Shown in pieces: positions 1-5,580 of a DNA stretch of 5,831 nucleotides. Source of the stretch: Idiomarina sp. UBA6142. GTDB taxonomy: Bacteria > Pseudomonadota > Gammaproteobacteria > Enterobacterales > Alteromonadaceae. The stretch is from the NCBI GenBank assembly GCA_002423905.1, contig DIVC01000017.1, positions 1 to 5,831 on the forward strand, read 5' to 3'. Each line of letters begins with the position of its first letter. The first letter of the stretch is position 1. A model generated the notes under the pieces. The model saw only the letters and a list, made by a program, of their open reading frames with translations, did not search any database and had not been told where the DNA came from. A program made the position numbers and the translations under genes.

Positions 1-86
1 CCTTTTTGCGTGTTGCTCATGCCGCTATTCGCGCAGCCGGTTACCAATAACGCTGATAAAACGCCCACTAAGATAGTTTTTCGCAT
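1..86 (-). CDS. Lipoprotein N-terminus (partial, runs off window)
   Basis: A 28-residue N-terminal fragment begins with ATG at 86-84 and runs off the left edge. It reads MRKTILVGVLSALLVTGCAN..., which is a positively charged start, a hydrophobic stretch (residues 5-15) and a lipobox VTGC with Cys18 as the predicted lipidated residue. Ala at position +2 favours sorting to the outer membrane. A good ribosome binding site, GAGGA at 94-98, lies 7 bases upstream, which supports both the start and the reality of the gene although it is too short to be found by ORF length. From memory, very similar starts (…VTGCAN…S.TQK) occur in glycine-zipper/OmpA-like lipoproteins of the YiaD type, but that domain would lie outside the window, so the family is only a suggestion. 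It is separated from the upstream operon by about 120 bp and probably has its own promoter. Confidence 0.7.
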   Translation of the reverse strand, partial: MRKTILVGVLSALLVTGCANSGMSNTQK

Positions 87-121
87 AAAGAAGTCCTCGC
101 ATTCGGGAAATACCGACTATC

Positions 122-130
122 AACATACCA
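122..130 (-). promoter_or_regulatory. Possible extended -10 promoter of the lipoprotein gene
   Basis: The minus strand reads TGG-TATGTT, an extended -10 form (TGnTATxxT). It ends 35 bases before the lipoprotein start codon, which would leave a leader of roughly 30 nt containing the GAGGA ribosome site. The hexamer 17 bases upstream (AGAGCC at 145-150) is a poor -35. The call rests on the -10 and its position alone and is weak. Confidence 0.22.
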
Positions 131-173
131 CGCTTGGTGACTACGGCTCTTAACTTTGCAAAGACTTTACCTT

Positions 174-208
174 GGGATCAAGGTGACCACTTAAAAAGTG
201 CCTGCCCC
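174..208. repeat. Imperfect palindrome, possible dispersed-repeat remnant
   Basis: The core is a 5-bp inverted repeat, CACTT (188-192) and AAGTG (196-200), around AAA. It is flanked on the right by CCTGCCCC (201-208) and on the left by GGGATCAAGG (174-183), so the whole is roughly symmetric (GGGxTCA..AGG / CCTG.CCCC). It abuts the stop codon that truncates the SDR remnant. From memory, short palindromes of the type GGGGTCAGGCACTT...AAGTGCCTGACCCC are dispersed near REP-associated (Y1 family) transposases in many Gram-negative genomes. This copy would be a degenerate one. No transposase is present here. A second hairpin overlaps it: ACCTTG (169-174), loop GGAT, CAAGGT (179-184). Next to that is the palindrome CTTTGCAAAG (154-163). 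None is followed by a T-tract on the minus strand, so a canonical terminator is not supported. Confidence 0.35.
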
Positions 209-280
209 TTAACGCTTCGCCAACTCGGCGCCAAGGCCTGAAGCGGCGCCGGTGATCACTGCAATGGCGCGGCTACTCAT
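209..280 (-). pseudogene. Truncated classical short-chain dehydrogenase (23 codons left)
   Basis: The ATG at 280-278 overlaps the end of the extended-SDR gene by 8 bases (ATGAGTAG). This is the same kind of junction as at 1228-1235. The peptide begins MSSRAIAVITGAASGLG and continues AELAKR before TAA at 211-209. It shows the first beta strand (residues 4-9) and the TGxxxGxG nucleotide-binding motif (TGAASGLG, residues 10-17) of classical NAD(P)-dependent SDRs, which are normally about 250 residues long. The catalytic Tyr-xxx-Lys and everything after the first helix are missing. Reading through the stop or shifting frame downstream gives no SDR-like sequence, so this is a deletion or replacement and not a simple frameshift. 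The break lies at the edge of the palindrome at 174-208. I infer that an intact gene once ended this operon. A short functional peptide is unlikely. Confidence 0.72.
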
Positions 281-1235
281 GATGAGGTCGCCGCTGCAGA
301 GACCGCCGATAAGCGGCATTGTGCTGGACATAATAAGCCAACACCTGAGCTGAGGTTTTGCTGGGCACAAAACCAAATTGCTGTTTCAAGGCGGTATTGT
401 TCAATACCGGTCGGTAACGCAAGAAATCCACTTGCTCGGGGCCATAACGGGTGAGCCGTAAGGCCTTGCCAAGCCACAAAGCAGCGCGCAATAATCCGGC
501 CGGAAGCACCACCAGCGGTTTCTGCAACTGCTGGGCTATCGCGGCTATGGATAATGCCCCATCGCCCGCTACGTTATAAATGCCGACTTTGCTCGCCGCC
601 ACGCCCTGCAGCACAATGGCGACCAAATCTTCATCCCAAATAAATACAAACGGCGAATCGCTGCCGCGAATAGCAAGCAAGCGAGGCCGAGTAAACAGCT
701 CAGTAATCGGGTTATTGGTGTGCTCACCTAACACCGTGCCGGGGCGCAGCACCAGTTGCTGTAGCTGTGGATGGTGCTGGCGATAGTGCGCGAATAACGC
801 TTCAACCTCTCGCTTGTGCTCGCTGTAGCTGAATTTCGGATGGCCGCGCAGCGGGTCGGTTTCCACCAGCCACGCCGGGTTATCGGCATAATAGCCGTAG
901 GCGGCACCGCTACTAGTCACGGTAATGTGCTGCACACCCGCCGCCACACAGGCTTGCAACACATTGGCGCTGCCGTTCACATCAATATCATGGTCCCGTA
1001 TTGGGTTATCACTGGGCTGTAAAATACTGGCCAAATGCACCACATGGGTGATTTGGTGTTCCACCATGATAGTCACCAATTCGGCGGCCCGAATGTCCAT
1101 GTGGTAGTAGCGATAGCCAGTGCCACGCGCTTGCCGGCGAATATCTAGACCCACCAGGGCATGTTCAGCAGCTAATGCCGTACACAAACGTTGACCTACA
1201 TAGCCTTCGCAGCCGGTGATGAGAATATTAGCCAT
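273..1235 (-). CDS. Extended SDR, NAD-dependent epimerase/dehydratase family
   Basis: This is a 320-residue cytoplasmic protein of the extended short-chain dehydrogenase/reductase family (epimerase/dehydratase or 3-beta-hydroxysteroid dehydrogenase-like). The N-terminal Rossmann fold has TGCEGYVG at residues 7-14 (TGxxGxxG) and an acidic residue, Asp31, after the second strand, which favours NAD over NADP. The active site has Ser108/109 (TSSGAAYGY) and YSEHK at 137-141 (YxxxK catalytic pair). The LRPGTVLG segment at 163-170 is typical of the substrate-side region. Length is normal for the family. The start overlaps the end of the transporter gene by 8 bases and has GGAG at 1243-1246, 7 bases upstream, so translation is probably coupled. 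With the FMO and the SDR remnant it suggests serial redox steps on one substrate. Nothing indicates a nucleotide-sugar pathway, since no glycosyltransferases are nearby. The precise substrate cannot be assigned. Confidence 0.9.
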   Translation of the reverse strand: MANILITGCEGYVGQRLCTALAAEHALVGLDIRRQARGTGYRYYHMDIRAAELVTIMVEHQITHVVHLASILQPSDNPIRDHDIDVNGSANVLQACVAAGVQHITVTSSGAAYGYYADNPAWLVETDPLRGHPKFSYSEHKREVEALFAHYRQHHPQLQQLVLRPGTVLGEHTNNPITELFTRPRLLAIRGSDSPFVFIWDEDLVAIVLQGVAASKVGIYNVAGDGALSIAAIAQQLQKPLVVLPAGLLRAALWLGKALRLTRYGPEQVDFLRYRPVLNNTALKQQFGFVPSKTSAQVLAYYVQHNAAYRRSLQRRPHHE

Positions 1236-2124
1236 GCGCTAGCTCCGCCAGAGCACGCTTGCGATCCCGCGCTTGCCAGAAAAAACACAGGCTCATACCC
1301 GCAATTAAATGGCAAATGCCCCAACCGGCGGCGATGATCGCCATCTCCCCTAACCCACTAAAAAAGGTAAATATAATACCGAGGCCGAGGCCAGAATTTT
1401 GTAGACCCACCTCAAAGGTGATAGCGCGCTGATCGGCTCGATTAAGCTGCATCAGTCTTGCTGCGCTAAAACCTAACAGCAGTGCAAAGGCATTGTGGGC
1501 CACCACGGCCAGCAAATACCAATCGGCATCAGCAACAAATTGCGCCCAATTGCTGGCCAGTGCTAGCGCCACAAAACCAAACAACGCCAGCAACGAGCCA
1601 TGCCGAAACCACGGCTCCATGCGCACTGCCCACGCTGGAGCGATGCGCCCTACCATCAGCCCCAGTGCTAATGGCAAGGCTAACACCAAGCCAACCACCA
1701 GATACAGCTGTTCAGCAGGTACTGCGATGCTTTGCAATAAAGCCGCTGTGGCTGGGTTTAAGCTGGCATAGAGCATGAAATTGAATGGCGTTAACACCGT
1801 TGCGGCTAAGCTGGCTACCGCAGTCATACTCACCGACAGGGCGGCATTACCAGCGGCTAAATAAGTGACAATATTGGAGAAGCTACCGCCTGGGCAACTA
1901 GCCACTAGCAGCAGCCCTAAGGCGATTTCAGCAGGAATGGGTAACAGCATGGTGGCGGCAAAGGTAAAAGCCGGTAGTAACACAAACTGGGCCACCAAGC
2001 CGGTCAGCACCCCCTTGGGATAGCGCAGCACTCGCTGAAAATCGCTCAACCGTAGGTTCAGCGCAATACCGAACATCATCAGGGCTAGCACCCCGTTCAG
2101 CCACAGCAAGCTGCTACTCGACAT
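1228..2124 (-). CDS. Bile acid:sodium symporter (BASS) family transporter
   Basis: This is a 298-residue inner-membrane protein with about nine or ten hydrophobic helices across its whole length, the usual size for the family. Two family signatures are clear: SCPGGSFSN at residues 76-84 followed by VTYLAAGNAALSV, and EVGLQNSGLGLG around residues 238-249 (E-G-x-Q-N), which form the sodium-binding crossover region in known BASS structures. The family moves bile acids in animals, but bacterial members also carry other organic anions such as keto acids, so the name does not fix the substrate. A TTG codon at 2127-2125 could extend the frame by one residue. I prefer the ATG at 2124-2122 because it forms a TGATG overlap with the FMO stop codon, matching the junction at 4561. 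Its position between oxidoreductase genes suggests it carries their substrate or product. Confidence 0.9.
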   Translation of the reverse strand: MSSSSLLWLNGVLALMMFGIALNLRLSDFQRVLRYPKGVLTGLVAQFVLLPAFTFAATMLLPIPAEIALGLLLVASCPGGSFSNIVTYLAAGNAALSVSMTAVASLAATVLTPFNFMLYASLNPATAALLQSIAVPAEQLYLVVGLVLALPLALGLMVGRIAPAWAVRMEPWFRHGSLLALFGFVALALASNWAQFVADADWYLLAVVAHNAFALLLGFSAARLMQLNRADQRAITFEVGLQNSGLGLGIIFTFFSGLGEMAIIAAGWGICHLIAGMSLCFFWQARDRKRALAELAHG

Positions 2125-3446
2125 CAATCAGCGCCCTGGCGCAGCGATCGAGTCTGTTGTTGCACGGCTTTGAGATACTCGGCTTTATGCACATAAAATG
2201 CCATGCGCTCTAGCTCTAAATAGCGAATACCGCCATTTATGCGCTGCTCAGCCTGTTGTCGAACTTGGCTAAAAAAGGCTTCAGCTTGAGCCGGCCGATG
2301 GCGCTGTGCAGCTATCACTTCAGCCACCAGCTGAGCCTGATCATCTCGCCCCTGCCAACCCAAACCAGCTGCTTCGACCATGCCCAACATGAACAGCTTG
2401 GGTTGCTGTGGGTTGAAAATATTCAAATACAGCTGTGGCGCAAAACCCTTCCAATTCAATAATGCTTGGTCAATAAATGGGTAATGCAGCTGATAGCCGG
2501 TGGCCTCAAGAATTATGTCGTAGTCGCCACTACTGCCATCGACAAACCGCGCGCCAGCAGGGGTCAGCGCTGCTACCGACGGACGCACTTTAATATCACC
2601 ATGGCCAATGTGATGCAAAAATAGTGAATTCACCACCGGATGCGATTCGTACATGCGGTAATCTGGCTCCGGCAAGCCATAGCGACTTGGTGGCCCCGAA
2701 ATCAGCCGCACTAAGGTACCATCAAGCCACTGCTTCAGTCGTGTCGGTAACTTGATTTTGCCGCCCAAGGTATCGGTGGGCCGCCCAGCAATAAACTTGG
2801 GTAAAAAATAATAGCCGCGGCGCACCACCATATCGACCGAACGGGCACGATGCACTGCATCGACGGCGATGTCGCAACCACTGTTACCGCAGCCGACAAT
2901 CAGTACCCGCTTATCGGCAAAAATATCAGCACTGCGATAGCTGCTGCTGTGCATTAGTGTGCCGTCAAACTCACCGTTGAATTGCGCGCGTTTTGGCTGA
3001 TGCAGTGTACCATTGGCGATGATCACCCCTGCTGCCAGCAGTTGTTTAGCCTCACCCTGCTGCTGGTAATGCACCAGCCAGTGCTCGCCTTGTGGCTCAA
3101 CGCGCTCAACCCAACTATTAAATTGATAGTGTGGGTACAGGTTAAAATGACCGGCAAAATCTCGGAAATAGTGCTTCAGCTGATCATGGCTCGGGTATTC
3201 GGCCACATCATCAGCCATGGGGAAGTCGGTCAACTCAGTCATCCGCTTGGAGGAGATGAGATGGGCCGACTGGTACATGGTGCTGGTGGCGGAATCAATA
3301 TCCCACAAGCCACCCACATCACTGTGCGCCTCTAAGCCAATTACCGCGATATCACGCTCTTTTAAGCGCCGCACCGCACACAGACCCGAAGGCCCGGCTC
3401 CAATCACCACGTGAGGCAAGGCTGTTGTTGCTTCGGCACCCGACAT
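2124..3446 (-). CDS. Flavin-containing monooxygenase (FMO/class B type)
   Basis: This FAD- and NADPH-dependent monooxygenase would insert one oxygen atom into a nucleophilic (N or S) or carbonyl substrate. Residue numbers here are for the 440-residue form starting at ATG 3446. The FAD site is GAGPSG near residues 16-21, with Glu39 after the second strand and GGLW near 45-48. The FMO fingerprint FxGxxxHxxxY is complete (F160, G162, H166, Y170). The NADPH site is GCGNSG near 185-190, and the late LEATGY motif is near 313-318. Length is normal. The longer frame opens with GTG GTG ATG. The third codon is chosen because GAGGA at 3455-3459 lies 8 bases before it, but only 2 bases before the first GTG. 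The 3' end overlaps the transporter start in TGATG. Substrate is unknown. Some homologues are Baeyer-Villiger enzymes, and the sequence alone does not separate these. Confidence 0.92.
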   Translation of the reverse strand: MSGAEATTALPHVVIGAGPSGLCAVRRLKERDIAVIGLEAHSDVGGLWDIDSATSTMYQSAHLISSKRMTELTDFPMADDVAEYPSHDQLKHYFRDFAGHFNLYPHYQFNSWVERVEPQGEHWLVHYQQQGEAKQLLAAGVIIANGTLHQPKRAQFNGEFDGTLMHSSSYRSADIFADKRVLIVGCGNSGCDIAVDAVHRARSVDMVVRRGYYFLPKFIAGRPTDTLGGKIKLPTRLKQWLDGTLVRLISGPPSRYGLPEPDYRMYESHPVVNSLFLHHIGHGDIKVRPSVAALTPAGARFVDGSSGDYDIILEATGYQLHYPFIDQALLNWKGFAPQLYLNIFNPQQPKLFMLGMVEAAGLGWQGRDDQAQLVAEVIAAQRHRPAQAEAFFSQVRQQAEQRINGGIRYLELERMAFYVHKAEYLKAVQQQTRSLRQGAD

Positions 3447-3454
3447 CACCACAT

Positions 3455-3459
3455 TCCTC
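3455..3459 (-). promoter_or_regulatory. Ribosome binding site that decides the FMO start
   Basis: GAGGA on the minus strand sits just after the stop codon of the PQQ dehydrogenase gene. Spacing is 8 bases to ATG 3446, 5 bases to the second GTG (3449) and 2 bases to the first GTG (3452), so ATG is the best start. An out-of-frame ATG at 3454-3452 directly follows the site but meets TGA after one codon. Confidence 0.7.
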
Positions 3460-3460
3460 G

Positions 3461-3478
3461 TTAATTCAGCTGAATTAA
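3461..3478. repeat. Perfect 18-bp palindrome at the PQQ dehydrogenase/FMO junction
   Basis: TTAATTCAGCTGAATTAA is a perfect 9+9 inverted repeat with no loop. It lies inside the last five codons and stop of the PQQ dehydrogenase gene and directly upstream of the FMO ribosome site. It could be an operator or a weak RNA hairpin affecting coupling between the two genes, or it could be coincidence of codons (Leu-Ile-Gln-Leu-Asn-stop). There is no following T-run, so it is not a standard terminator. Confidence 0.55.
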
Positions 3479-4561
3479 AACGCCTTCTGGGCTATCCGTT
3501 AACACATACACGTGGCTATCGTGACCGACATGAACGGCTCGAAAACGCAGGCCTAAATCATCCAACAGTTGCTGTTCAAGCTCTAATATGCCGTTGCGAT
3601 AGCGAAACCGCTGTAGCCGCTTGCCGGCTAAATGGGACACCAATAAATCACCCTGCCAATCGGGGTGCTTATCGCCGTAATACACCGCTAATCCGGCTGG
3701 GGCGAGCGAAGGTGTCCACACCCACAGCGGTATATCAATACCGGGCAATTCTTGGAATGGCGATACCTTGGCACCGGTATAATCAATACCGTAAGTCACC
3801 ATAGGCCAGCCGTAATTGCGGCCTTTTTCCAGTATGTTTATTTCATCACCGCCTTTAGGGCCATGCTCGTGTTGCCAAATAATGTCGCGCTGCGCGTCAT
3901 ACACTAACCCTTGCACATTGCGATGGCCGTAGCTAAAAATAGCCGGTGACTCAGTGTGGGTATAGGGATTGTCAGCAGGAATGCTGCCATCGCGATTAAT
4001 GCGTATCACCTTTCCCAAATCACTATTGAGGTTTTGTGCCTGTTCACGGTAGTCAAAGCCATCGCCTAAACTGAGCAACAGGGTACCGTCGGCCCACCAG
4101 GTCATCCGCGCACCGTAATGTGCCGAGCCTTTTTTGTCTGGACTAGCCCGAAAAATCTGCTTAGCTTGTTGTAACTGGTACGGTGGCTGCGGCGAGAGTT
4201 GCGCCCGGCTTATACAGGTCGCATTGGCATTAGCGGTACCGCAGGCGTAGCTCAAAAATAGTTCACGGCTGGTGCTGAAATCGGTACTCAATAACACCTC
4301 AAATAGACCTGCCTGGGCATCCACAAATAGCCCGTCCAACTGCATGGCTACGGTGCTCTTTTGGCCATCAGGAGCGACATAAACCAACTGCCCACTGCGC
4401 TCGGTGACCAGCCATCCAGTATCCGGTAATTGCGCCACTGACCATGGAAAATGCAAGCCCTCAGCAATAGTGGTGTAGCGTTGGTCCGCCTGCGCAGCTG
4501 TGGTCATCAGCAACAACCCAGTGATGGCTAATTTAGTGATAGCGTATGGTGTCAATTTCAT
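3461..4561 (-). CDS. Periplasmic PQQ-dependent aldose-type dehydrogenase
   Basis: This 366-residue soluble beta-propeller quinoprotein of the YliI/Asd-soluble glucose dehydrogenase family would oxidise sugars or other alcohols/aldehydes in the periplasm and pass electrons to quinones or cytochromes. Residues 1-25 form a signal peptide ending TAAQA. FPWSVAQLP (38-46) and LVTERSGQL (51-59) are the first-blade signatures. HYGARM at 148-153 carries the catalytic His148 and Arg152. LSLGDG is at 163-168, GHRNVQG at 212-218 (Arg214 and Asn215 for PQQ contact), HEHGPKGGDEIN at 231-242 (calcium/PQQ region) and NYGWP at 249-253. Two cysteines, 107 and 116, could form a small disulfide loop. The start is supported by GGGAG at 4570-4574, 8 bases upstream, and overlaps the preceding stop as TGATG. 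No PQQ biosynthesis genes are in the window, so the cofactor must come from elsewhere in the genome or from outside. Confidence 0.92.
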   Translation of the reverse strand: MKLTPYAITKLAITGLLLMTTAAQADQRYTTIAEGLHFPWSVAQLPDTGWLVTERSGQLVYVAPDGQKSTVAMQLDGLFVDAQAGLFEVLLSTDFSTSRELFLSYACGTANANATCISRAQLSPQPPYQLQQAKQIFRASPDKKGSAHYGARMTWWADGTLLLSLGDGFDYREQAQNLNSDLGKVIRINRDGSIPADNPYTHTESPAIFSYGHRNVQGLVYDAQRDIIWQHEHGPKGGDEINILEKGRNYGWPMVTYGIDYTGAKVSPFQELPGIDIPLWVWTPSLAPAGLAVYYGDKHPDWQGDLLVSHLAGKRLQRFRYRNGILELEQQLLDDLGLRFRAVHVGHDSHVYVLTDSPEGVLIQLN

Positions 4562-5031
4562 CAGGCGTGCTCCCGCAATTCAAGTGCGCTTGGGTGCCAC
4601 AAGCGGTGGAAAATCCAACCCGCCAGCCCGCCGCAACCACTCATCAGGATGAAACCCAAGGGGGTACGATTGGCAGCAATTAAAGTTGGCATCGGGGCTA
4701 AATGATCAATGATGCTAAAGGCGATCATCAGCCCGAGCGCTCCCCCAGCAACAAACCAACGCCGTTCCTGTTGTGGATACTTGCGGCCTAACCCATAAGC
4801 CACAGGCAGCGCGATCACTAAAGTAATCGATAAAAATACCGCCATCGTTGGGGAAAAATGCAACACATCATGAAACATGGTGGCAATACGAGTATCCATA
4901 TCAATATCGACCGCAAGCGCAGTAAGTGCGGCTAGATTAAATTGGGTTTGGATCACGCTGGCGGTAATGGCTGCGGCAGTTACCGCAACCACAAAGGCTA
5001 AAACAATTCGGACGATACTAAATTGACGCAT
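4561..5031 (-). CDS. Four-helix inner-membrane protein of unknown function
   Basis: I do not recognise a named family. The 156-residue protein has four hydrophobic segments, at about residues 7-28, 62-82, 91-110 and 125-143. A 30-residue loop between the first two (FNLAALTALAVDIDMDTRIATMFHDV region) is probably periplasmic, because the first helix follows a basic N-terminus. Basic residues after helix 2 (GRKYPQQERR, 82-91) fit a cytoplasmic loop. The ATG is preceded by AAAGGG at 5040-5045, 8 bases from the core. The stop overlaps the PQQ dehydrogenase start as TGATG, so the two are probably made together. A role in anchoring or accepting electrons from the dehydrogenase is possible, but no heme or quinone motif is visible. 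The 42-bp gap upstream is the largest in the operon. Confidence 0.75.
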   Translation of the reverse strand: MRQFSIVRIVLAFVVAVTAAAITASVIQTQFNLAALTALAVDIDMDTRIATMFHDVLHFSPTMAVFLSITLVIALPVAYGLGRKYPQQERRWFVAGGALGLMIAFSIIDHLAPMPTLIAANRTPLGFILMSGCGGLAGWIFHRLWHPSALELREHA

Positions 5032-5073
5032 AAAAACAGCCCTTTGCTAACAGTTAACATGAGCTTAGCACTG

Positions 5074-5580
5074 TCACCATTGCACCGCTAACCAATTATC
5101 ATCACGGCCAAATGTGACGCTCTGCCGCTGCGCGCTAAAACCTTCGACGTTGACCAAATTACGTTGCTCCACCCAAATATCCTGAAGCACTGGCTGACGA
5201 ATGTTCAAACCGGTTAAATCAGCTGGACGAGCCACCTCTTGATACACCCAAAAGTCACGGCCATCTATTTGAAAACCGACCAGTTCCAGTGCTAGCGGCT
5301 GGCCGGTTAAGCTGGCCACTGCAAATTGACTGGCCACATAGTCAGCAAACTGTTGCTGGGTGGCCGGCTTACTGTGCATATCTGCAGAGCTATCAAACAG
5401 TTGCTTGACCGCGTGTTCGGCGTCATGCAAAAAGAATCGATGCATTACTTCAATCTGACCACTTCGCTCGTTATAGCTAACCGTGGTTGAGGCGGAATGA
5501 AGCTGGTGCGCCGCTGCACCACTGGCCATTAACAGCAGCGTACCAATCAGGGTCAGTAACAGCACAAAGCGAAACCTCAT
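5074..5580 (-). CDS. Secreted DUF6702-type protein
   Basis: This 168-residue protein has a clear signal peptide: basic start, a leucine-rich core at residues 6-19, and cleavage likely after SGAAA (24). The mature protein would begin with HQLHSA. The following pattern (His at the mature start, S-x-T-x-x-x-YN, a strand with E-V-x-H-R-F-F-x-x-D-x-E, and a C-terminal NLVNVEGF...SVTFGRDDN) resembles the DUF6702 family as I remember it, a poorly characterised periplasmic family of about this length often found beside M1 metallopeptidases. The start shares one base with the preceding stop (TAATG) and has no strong ribosome site, so it depends on translational coupling. Histidines 25, 28, 47, 52 and 56 cluster in the N-terminal half. 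No function is known to me. Confidence 0.75.
   Translation of the reverse strand: MRFRFVLLLTLIGTLLLMASGAAAHQLHSASTTVSYNERSGQIEVMHRFFLHDAEHAVKQLFDSSADMHSKPATQQQFADYVASQFAVASLTGQPLALELVGFQIDGRDFWVYQEVARPADLTGLNIRQPVLQDIWVEQRNLVNVEGFSAQRQSVTFGRDDNWLAVQW

Noticed and set aside
154..186. Hairpins CTTTGCAAAG and ACCTTG-GGAT-CAAGGT as a rho-independent terminator of the operon
   Set aside because: The stems are short and no T-run follows on the minus strand (AAAGTCTTTG follows), so it is not a convincing terminator.
277..477. 66-codon minus-strand frame
   Set aside because: It is an out-of-frame shadow within the extended SDR gene.
580..1107. Three plus-strand frames of 60-68 codons
   Set aside because: They are antisense to the SDR gene, which has complete cofactor and catalytic motifs, and they have no coding features of their own.
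1482..1778. Two overlapping plus-strand frames of 92 and 98 codons
   Set aside because: They are antisense shadows of the BASS transporter gene, with low-complexity translations and no support from context.
2256..2462. 68-codon plus-strand frame
   Set aside because: It is antisense to the C-terminal part of the FMO gene and carries no motif.
2982..3335. 117-codon plus-strand open frame
   Set aside because: It lies entirely inside the FMO gene on the opposite strand, and its translation shows no recognisable motif. The minus-strand FMO motifs are unambiguous.
3452..3454. ATG directly after the GAGGA site as the FMO start
   Set aside because: It is out of frame and reads ATG TGG TGA, stopping at once.
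5032..5073. Promoter or upstream start codon (ATG at 5060-5058) before the membrane protein
   Set aside because: The ATG is out of frame with the membrane protein (29 bases upstream), and no acceptable -35/-10 pair was seen in the gap.
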